Below are positions 1 to 4,501 of a stretch of DNA of 7,247 bases, one piece after another (the stretch's first letter is position 1; each line of letters opens with the position of its first letter). Origin of the DNA: an uncultured Eubacteriales bacterium (GTDB taxonomy: Bacteria; Bacillota; Clostridia; Peptostreptococcales; Anaerovoracaceae); the NCBI GenBank assembly GCA_902797345.1, contig CADBSL010000082.1:1-7247 (forward strand), read 5' to 3'. Position numbers and translations under genes: made by a program. The notes under the pieces are model-generated. The model worked only from the letters and a program-made list of their open reading frames with translations. It had not been told where the DNA came from and did not search any database.

Positions 1-567
1 CTGCTGGCGGCGCTGGTGGTGGCGATTTTACTGGTCTTTCTGATCCTGGCGGCCCAGTTTGAGTCTGTGACCATGCCCTTTATCGTCGTCATGGCGATTC
101 CCTTCGCCATGAGCGGGGCGTTCCTGGCGCTGTTCATCACCAACACCTCCCTGTCCATGACCTCCTTCCTGGGGCTCATCGTATTGGTAGGGACGGTGGT
201 CAACAATTCCATCCTGCTGGTGGAATTCATCAACCAGAACAAGAAGATCATGGGACGGGATGAGGCGCTGGTCCAGGCCGGTTCTCTGCGTCTCAGACCG
301 ATCCTGATGAGTGCCGGGACCACGGTGGTCGGTATGATCCCCATGTCTCTGGGGATCGGGGAAGGCGGCGAACTGCTGGCTCCTCTGGGGATCTCCATTA
401 TCGGCGGTCTCATCGCCTCTACGGTGGTGACCCTGTTCCTGATCCCGGTGCTGTATGCGATCATCGATGACCGGCAAATGCAGCGGGCAGCAAAAAGACG
501 CAGAAAGGCGAAGAAGATCGCAGCCCTGGAAGCAGAATGGGCAAAGGAGGATGCCGCAAATGTCTGA
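1..567 (+). CDS. RND (HAE1-type) multidrug efflux permease, C-terminal 188 residues
   Basis: Inner-membrane, proton-driven RND pump that expels hydrophobic or amphipathic compounds together with an adaptor and a TolC-type duct. The reading frame is open from base 1, so the 5' part (usually about 1,000 codons in all) lies outside the window. Five membrane segments match TM8-TM12 of AcrB, at roughly visible residues 1-20, 26-47, 54-77, 100-119 and 128-154. Family hallmarks are AAQFES after TM8, SILLVEF in TM10, RLRPILMS before TM11 and the G-rich TM12 ending in LIPVLY. The AcrB TM10 lysine (K940) aligns with Asn68 here. The protein ends in a basic then mixed-charge cytoplasmic tail (residues 158-188) whose codons also carry the ribosome binding site of the next gene. 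The stop overlaps the regulator start by 8 bases. The family call is firm; the substrate cannot be inferred. Confidence 0.95.
   Translation: MLAALVVAILLVFLILAAQFESVTMPFIVVMAIPFAMSGAFLALFITNTSLSMTSFLGLIVLVGTVVNNSILLVEFINQNKKIMGRDEALVQAGSLRLRPILMSAGTTVVGMIPMSLGIGEGGELLAPLGISIIGGLIASTVVTLFLIPVLYAIIDDRQMQRAAKRRRKAKKIAALEAEWAKEDAANV
543..550 (+). promoter_or_regulatory. Ribosome binding site of the TetR-family gene
   Basis: AAAGGAGG lies 9 bases before the ATG at 560, inside the last codons of the pump gene. It decides the start of the regulator: the same frame is open further upstream from 455, but that extension has no Shine-Dalgarno, overlaps the pump gene and adds residues unlike a TetR N-terminus. 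Confidence 0.85.
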
Positions 568-1204
568 TAAAGATAAACGGAGAATGATCTTGGACGCAGC
601 GTTGGAGCTGATCCGGGAAAAAGGATTTGAAGGCACCCGCATCATCGATATCGCCGACCGGGCCGGCATCGGCAAAGGAACGGTCTATGACTACTTTTCC
701 AGCAAGGAAGAGGTCATCGCTGCTTCCGTGCAGGATGTGGTGGACCGGGATTTTCGGAACATCTTTGATGAGGTGGATCAGGCGGAGGACTTTGAAACGA
801 AGTTAAGACGCTTTTTGGAGGTCCACTGCAAGATATTGGATCTGTACGGGCCCTTCATGGTGCTGTTTGCAGATCTGCAGATGAAAAATCAGGAAGATAC
901 ATCGGACGAGATCAAAAAAGTGGTGGATGAGATCCGGATGCTCCATGCCCTGCGGATGCGGGATATGGTAGCACGGGGCATCGAGACCGGGGAACTCAGA
1001 GAAGGTCTGGACGTGGACCGGACCACCACCTACATCCTCTCTGTGGCCATCGGTTTTGCCTTTTCCTATATGCTCTCCATGCAGGAGTGCTGCCGGGAAG
1101 AAGGCGGTGGAGACCGGAGAGAAGAGGACCCGATCCCGGTGGGACCCATGGTGGATCTGATCCTGCGGGGCGTCCGCAATGAAAAGGAGGCAGCCCATGA
1201 CTAA
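560..1204 (+). CDS. TetR/AcrR-family transcriptional regulator
   Basis: A 214-residue one-component repressor, a typical length for the family. The N-terminal DNA-binding domain is clear: a helix (residues 7-21, RRMILDAALELIREKG) is followed by a helix-turn-helix at about 26-46 with the hallmark IADRAGIGKGTVYDYF, then SKEEVI. Residues 60-214 form an all-helical ligand/dimer domain too divergent to name a ligand. It contains adjacent Cys177-Cys178 followed by a charged, glycine-rich stretch (180-190) that looks like a loop. The gene sits between the pump and the duct genes, overlapping each by 8 bases, so it is almost certainly made with them and probably represses this operon in response to a pump substrate; that role is inferred from position. 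Its operator would lie upstream of the operon, outside the window. Start chosen at 560 because of the AAAGGAGG site. Confidence 0.93.
   Translation: MSDKDKRRMILDAALELIREKGFEGTRIIDIADRAGIGKGTVYDYFSSKEEVIAASVQDVVDRDFRNIFDEVDQAEDFETKLRRFLEVHCKILDLYGPFMVLFADLQMKNQEDTSDEIKKVVDEIRMLHALRMRDMVARGIETGELREGLDVDRTTTYILSVAIGFAFSYMLSMQECCREEGGGDRREEDPIPVGPMVDLILRGVRNEKEAAHD
1182..1190 (+). promoter_or_regulatory. Ribosome binding site of the SLH-TolC gene
   Basis: AAAAGGAGG sits 6 bases before the ATG at 1197, within the end of the TetR gene. An in-frame ATG at 1179 lies upstream of this site and would place extra basic residues before an already complete signal peptide, so 1197 is the better start. Confidence 0.88.
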
Positions 1205-2945
1205 GAGAATCGCAGTGTTCCTGCTGGCGGCGGTGCTGGTGCTTGGCTGTGTGCCGGCATTCGCAGCGGGGACCTTTTCCGATATGGACGGAAGCCCTTA
1301 CGAAAAGACCGTGGAAGACCTGGTGAGCCAGGGAATCATCAACGGCTACGAGGACGGCACCTTCCGGCCGAACAATACCATCACCCGGGCGGAGGTCTGT
1401 GTCGTGACCACCAAAGCCATGGCTCCGGGAGAACAAAAACTCAATGAAGCCCGGCCCAATACCTTCCCGGATGTGCATTCCGGGTACGATTGGGCAAAGA
1501 AATACATCAACTACGCCTCTGCCATGGGGGTCATTGACGGATATCCCAACGGGACCTTCAAGCCCGCCGGTAATGTGACCTACAATGAGCTCAGCGCCAT
1601 GGTATTGAAGGGGATGGGCTACAAGCAGTCGGAACTCAGCGGCAGCTGGCCGCTGAACTACCGGGACAAGGCTATGGAGCTGGGGCTCTACGATGGGATC
1701 TACGAGAATATGACCAAGACGGAAGTGGCCCGGATGGATTACGACAAGGCGGCCACCCGAGGCGATGCGGTGTTGATGATCACAGCGGGTCTGGCGAAGC
1801 TGAAGGAGCGGGGGAAGGAAGCCCTGCCGGCATCCGACAGCCACTCCTACGATGACGGCAGTTATCAGTGGATCGACGGCCTGCCCACCTCCCTGTCCGT
1901 TGCACAGGCGGTGGATATCATGCAGCACCAGGGCTATCTGGCGGAGATGGCGGCCCTGAACAAAAAGGCGGACGAAGCCACGGCCAAGGGGTATGCGGAC
2001 AATGTGAAGACCCTGAAGGACGGGCTGGAACTGCTCAAGGTGGTGGACATCGAGACCGCCATGGCCATGAACCAGCAGGGGATCACCAAAGGGAATTACG
2101 AGATCGCCAAGCTGCAGAAGAAATTCGCCAACGACAACATCGAAAACAATTATCAGGCGGAACTGAACAATATCGAGTACCAGACCGTTACCCTGTATTA
2201 CGGGGTGTTGCAGGCCCAGGAGAACCTGCGGGTGTCAGAGGACAATCTGGCGGTGCAGCAGGAGAATCTGAAGGTGGTCCAGTCGAAGAATAAGGTGGGG
2301 ATGGCTCCGGCCATCGAAGTCACCAACCAGGAGAACCAGGTCACTGCCGCCCAGCAAAGCGTGAAGGACGCCAAGGCGGCTCTGGAGAACGCGAAGATGA
2401 ACTTCAATCTGCTTCTGGGCTACAGCGTCACGGACAACGTGGCGTTGACCGATGGCCTGACGGCGCTGCCTTTCCCGGAAATGACCCTGGAAGAAGCTAT
2501 TTCCTCGGCGGTGGCGAACCGGCTGGACAACGCTCAGATCCAGTACGCCTACGAGCTGGCCTCGGTGGCGATGAAATACCTGAATGCCGGGAAGAAGTCC
2601 ACGGCATACCTGACCCAGGAGAACCAGCTGAAGCAGATGGAGCTGCAGCTGAATAATATGCCCAAGACCCTGGAGATCGAGATCCGCAACGACTACATCG
2701 ACCTGACGAAAAAGTATCAGACCATCCAGGATGCTCAGGAAAAGCTGACGCTGGTGAAGGAGAGCTACCGGGTGGCAAAGGTGATGTACGGCGTAGGGAT
2801 GAACACCCTGGCGGATGTACAGTCTGCCCAGTTGACGGTGTACCAGACCAATCAGCTGCTGATGAAGAGCATCGCGGATTATGATATCGCCGTGTATGAA
2901 TACAAGTATGCGACGGGACTGGGGAAGACGAGGATCAGTTTTTAA
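1197..2945 (+). CDS. Secreted TolC-family efflux protein with N-terminal SLH repeats
   Basis: A 582-residue exported protein, inferred to be the outer duct of the RND pump encoded just upstream. Residues 1-23 are a signal peptide (MTKR, hydrophobic core, AFA cleavage site). Three SLH repeats follow: about 26-75 (with canonical TRAE at 63-66), 89-141 (TYNE at the same place) and a weaker one at 151-203 (TRGD). SLH domains bind secondary cell-wall polymers. After a linker (204-230), residues 231-582 hold the two TolC-type repeats. Each starts with a LSVAQAV or LTLEEAI-like helix (about 232, 429) and contains a long helical hairpin (about 330-408 and 495-575) whose tip reads VGMAPAIEV (367-375) or VGMNTLADV (533-541). 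The segments that normally form beta-strands S1-S4 are short, polar and helix-like, so an outer-membrane barrel seems absent. It overlaps the TetR gene by 8 bases. The fold call is firm; the missing barrel and cell-wall anchoring are inferred. Confidence 0.9.
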   Translation: MTKRIAVFLLAAVLVLGCVPAFAAGTFSDMDGSPYEKTVEDLVSQGIINGYEDGTFRPNNTITRAEVCVVTTKAMAPGEQKLNEARPNTFPDVHSGYDWAKKYINYASAMGVIDGYPNGTFKPAGNVTYNELSAMVLKGMGYKQSELSGSWPLNYRDKAMELGLYDGIYENMTKTEVARMDYDKAATRGDAVLMITAGLAKLKERGKEALPASDSHSYDDGSYQWIDGLPTSLSVAQAVDIMQHQGYLAEMAALNKKADEATAKGYADNVKTLKDGLELLKVVDIETAMAMNQQGITKGNYEIAKLQKKFANDNIENNYQAELNNIEYQTVTLYYGVLQAQENLRVSEDNLAVQQENLKVVQSKNKVGMAPAIEVTNQENQVTAAQQSVKDAKAALENAKMNFNLLLGYSVTDNVALTDGLTALPFPEMTLEEAISSAVANRLDNAQIQYAYELASVAMKYLNAGKKSTAYLTQENQLKQMELQLNNMPKTLEIEIRNDYIDLTKKYQTIQDAQEKLTLVKESYRVAKVMYGVGMNTLADVQSAQLTVYQTNQLLMKSIADYDIAVYEYKYATGLGKTRISF

Positions 2946-2996
2946 GACCGAATCTGTCGGAAAACAGGGAAAAAGTGCAATAAACGATGTTTGGTC

Positions 2997-3025
2997 TTGC
3001 AAGGCCGCCCAAATCATGGTACATT
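2997..3025 (+). promoter_or_regulatory. Probable sigma-A promoter of the YdbC-type gene
   Basis: TTGCAA at 2997-3002, a 17-base spacer, then TACATT at 3020-3025 preceded by TGG (extended -10). Transcription would start near 3032, giving a leader of about 30 bases before the ATG at 3062. A perfect TATAAT at 3036-3041 is also present, but it has no -35 partner and would start RNA almost on the ribosome binding site. The 51 bases between the TolC stop and this promoter contain no T-tract hairpin, so read-through from the efflux operon is possible. Confidence 0.55.
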
Positions 3026-3061
3026 ATGGAAAAACTATAATGAATGACCGAAGGAGGGTAT

Positions 3062-3283
3062 ATGGCTGACGTGAGATATGAGATCGTCCGGGAGATCGGA
3101 GTGATTTCGGAGAATGATAAAGGATGGCGGAAGGAACTGAACCTGGTGAGTTGGAATGACCGGGCGCCGAAGTACGATCTTCGGGACTGGTCTTCGGGCC
3201 GGGAGAAAATGTCCAAGGGGCTGACATTGACAAAGGAAGAAGCCCGGCGCCTGAAAGAACTCCTGGACGAAGTGGATCTGTAA
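3062..3283 (+). CDS. YdbC/PC4-family single-stranded nucleic-acid-binding protein
   Basis: A 73-residue protein of the bacterial YdbC group, related to the eukaryotic coactivator PC4; characterised relatives are small dimers that bind single-stranded DNA in the cytoplasm. Recognised from its overall pattern: N-terminal strands (VRYEIVREIGVIS), the block GWRKELNLVSWN at 21-32, then PKYDLRDW at 36-43, and a C-terminal helix (LTKEEARRLKELLDEV, 56-71). Length is as expected for the family. AAGGAGGG at 3051-3058 precedes the start closely (4 bases after GGAGG). An in-frame ATG at 3044 lies upstream of that site and is rejected. It has its own promoter and a terminator straight after the stop, so it is monocistronic. 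Its cellular role is not settled, though neighbouring DNA/RNA enzymes fit a nucleic-acid function. Confidence 0.9.
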   Translation: MADVRYEIVREIGVISENDKGWRKELNLVSWNDRAPKYDLRDWSSGREKMSKGLTLTKEEARRLKELLDEVDL

Positions 3284-3285
3284 AC

Positions 3286-3312
3286 GAAAGGATGCCTGCG
3301 GGCATCCTTTTT
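3286..3312 (+). terminator. Rho-independent terminator
   Basis: A perfect 10-bp stem (3287-3296 with 3301-3310; arm AAAGGATGCC) closes a TGCG tetraloop and runs into a TTTTT tract (3308-3312), 3 bases after the YdbC-type stop codon. It should end that transcript cleanly. Confidence 0.92.
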
Positions 3313-3448
3313 CGTCGGGACCTGCGAAGAAGCATCATAGGGACATTGTTGAGCCACCGGTCGGGCAATCGATTCTCCTTCGAAACCGGGCTCTTGTTAC
3401 GGACCGGATCGTTGTGATAGAACTTGCTTTTGCATCCCTAAAACCCCC

Positions 3449-3483
3449 GCTCTTAGCTTCTCGCTTCCTGCTTCCCGCTTCAA
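3449..3483 (+). repeat. Degenerate heptamer tandem repeat
   Basis: Five head-to-tail 7-base units, consensus GCTTCNN: four good copies at 3456-3483 and a weaker first one (GCTCTTA) at 3449-3455. The tract is bounded by a 7-base inverted repeat, TTAGCTT (3453-3459) and AAGCTAA (3482-3488). It ends immediately before the -10 box of the yhaM promoter and so forms its -35 region. The stretch between the preceding terminator and this tract (3313-3448) shows no gene, no RNA and no repeat that I can recognise. Confidence 0.75.
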
Positions 3484-3491
3484 GCTAAATA

Positions 3492-3500
3492 TGATATAAT
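3492..3500 (+). promoter_or_regulatory. Extended -10 promoter of yhaM-recD2
   Basis: TGATATAAT: a perfect TATAAT (3495-3500) with an upstream TG one base away, the extended -10 form. The usual -35 position (3472-3477) reads TTCCCG, a poor match, and lies within the heptamer tract. Transcription would start near 3507, 26 bases before the yhaM ATG; an AGGAGA ribosome binding site lies at 3522-3527. Confidence 0.68.
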
Positions 3501-3532
3501 ACAATCGACAACGAAAAGAACAGGAGAGAATC

Positions 3533-4498
3533 ATGCAGAAACAACTGATCGAATATAAAAAGGACGATAAGATCGAAGGGTTTTTCCTGCTGAAGTCCAA
3601 TGTGCTCCGGACCTCGAACAAGGGCGGGGAGTACCTGGACCTGGTGATCATGGACAGATCCGGAGATATGATCGCGAAGGTGTGGGACCTGACCCGCCCT
3701 GAGATGCAGGAAGCCAAGGGAATCCACAGCCGGGAAGTGGTGAAGATCCGTGGGGTCATCACCGACTGGAACGGCCAGCGGCAGGTCAAGATCATGCGGA
3801 TGCGCCGGGCGACGCCGGAGGATCCGGTGGATCTGAGCATGCTGGTGAAGACGGCTCCCATGGAGGGGAAGGAAATGTATGCCCGGATCTCGGAAACGGC
3901 GGGAAAGATCTCGGACCCGGATTTTCGGACCCTGACGGTGGCGCTGCTGGAGGAAAACAAGGAGAAGCTGGAGTATTTCCCGGCGGCCTCCCGGAACCAC
4001 CATGCCATCAAAGGCGGGCTCCTGTATCATGTGTACCGGATGCTGGAGACGGCGAAGGCGGTCTGCAGGATCTATCCGGTGCTGGATCCGGATGTGCTGT
4101 TTTGCGGGGTGATCCTCCACGACATCGCCAAGCTGGAGGAGATCGACTCGGATGAATTGGGGCTGGCGGAAAGCTATACCTTTGAAGGACAGATGCTGGG
4201 ACACATCGTCCAGGGCATCAAAATCATCGACGCGAAATGCCGGGCCCTGGGGATCCCGGATGAGAAACGGGTGATGGTGGAGCACATGATCCTGTCCCAC
4301 CACTTCGAACCGGAGTTCGGGAGCCCGAAGAAGCCCATGTTCGCAGAGGCGGAGATGCTCCATTTCCTGGACCTGATGGATGCCCGGATGTACGACATCG
4401 AAAAGGGCCTGGAAGGCGTGGCTCCAGGAGAATTCTCGGACAAGATCTGGTCCATGGACAATCGAAAAATGTACAAAGCGAGTTTTGAGGAAGAATAA
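3533..4498 (+). CDS. yhaM: YhaM-family 3'-5' exoribonuclease (OB-fold + HD domain)
   Basis: A 321-residue cytoplasmic nuclease, close to the length of Bacillus subtilis YhaM. Known members are metal-dependent 3'-5' exonucleases acting on RNA and on single-stranded DNA. Residues 12-95 form an OB-fold nucleic-acid-binding domain (IEGFFLLKSN, YLDLVIMDRSGDMIAKVWD, VVKIRGVITDWNGQRQVKI). The HD hydrolase domain follows: HHAIKGGLLYH (156-166), the signature H196-D197 in ILHDIAKLEE, H224, H251 in EHMILSHH (250-257) and D280/D283 near the end, so the metal-binding set looks complete. It is preceded by an extended -10 promoter and followed after 3 bases by recD2. That spacing implies one transcript and likely translational coupling, so the two enzymes are made together. 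Relatives are also linked to DNA replication or repair in some Bacillota, which would suit the partner gene. Start supported by AGGAGA 5 bases upstream. Confidence 0.93.
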   Translation: MQKQLIEYKKDDKIEGFFLLKSNVLRTSNKGGEYLDLVIMDRSGDMIAKVWDLTRPEMQEAKGIHSREVVKIRGVITDWNGQRQVKIMRMRRATPEDPVDLSMLVKTAPMEGKEMYARISETAGKISDPDFRTLTVALLEENKEKLEYFPAASRNHHAIKGGLLYHVYRMLETAKAVCRIYPVLDPDVLFCGVILHDIAKLEEIDSDELGLAESYTFEGQMLGHIVQGIKIIDAKCRALGIPDEKRVMVEHMILSHHFEPEFGSPKKPMFAEAEMLHFLDLMDARMYDIEKGLEGVAPGEFSDKIWSMDNRKMYKASFEEE

Positions 4499-4501
4499 TC
4501 A

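Noticed and set aside
455..559. Upstream extension of the TetR gene to an ATG at 455.
   Set aside because: It lies within the pump gene in another frame and has no ribosome binding site; ATG 560 has AAAGGAGG at good spacing and gives a normal TetR N-terminus.
1179..1196. Earlier ATG for the SLH-TolC gene.
   Set aside because: It lies upstream of the AAAAGGAGG site that serves the ATG at 1197, and the signal peptide is complete without it.
1239..1250. Possible lipoprotein cysteine (VLGC) in the SLH-TolC signal peptide.
   Set aside because: The -3/-2 residues are a poor lipobox and a good AFA signal-peptidase I site follows six residues later.
996..1928. Long minus-strand open frame opposite the TetR and SLH-TolC genes, and a similar one at 2235-3017.
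   Set aside because: Low-complexity H/R/G/L-rich translations, no ribosome binding site or recognisable domain, wholly opposite well-supported genes.
3036..3041. Perfect TATAAT as -10 box for the YdbC-type gene.
   Set aside because: No -35 match at 16-18 bases upstream and the RNA would begin about 3 bases before the ribosome binding site; the TTGCAA/TACATT pair upstream fits better.
3372..3392. T-arm-like TTCGAAA followed by CC, suggesting a tRNA or an attachment site.
   Set aside because: The flanking bases do not form a 5-bp stem, and no acceptor, D or anticodon arms can be drawn around it.
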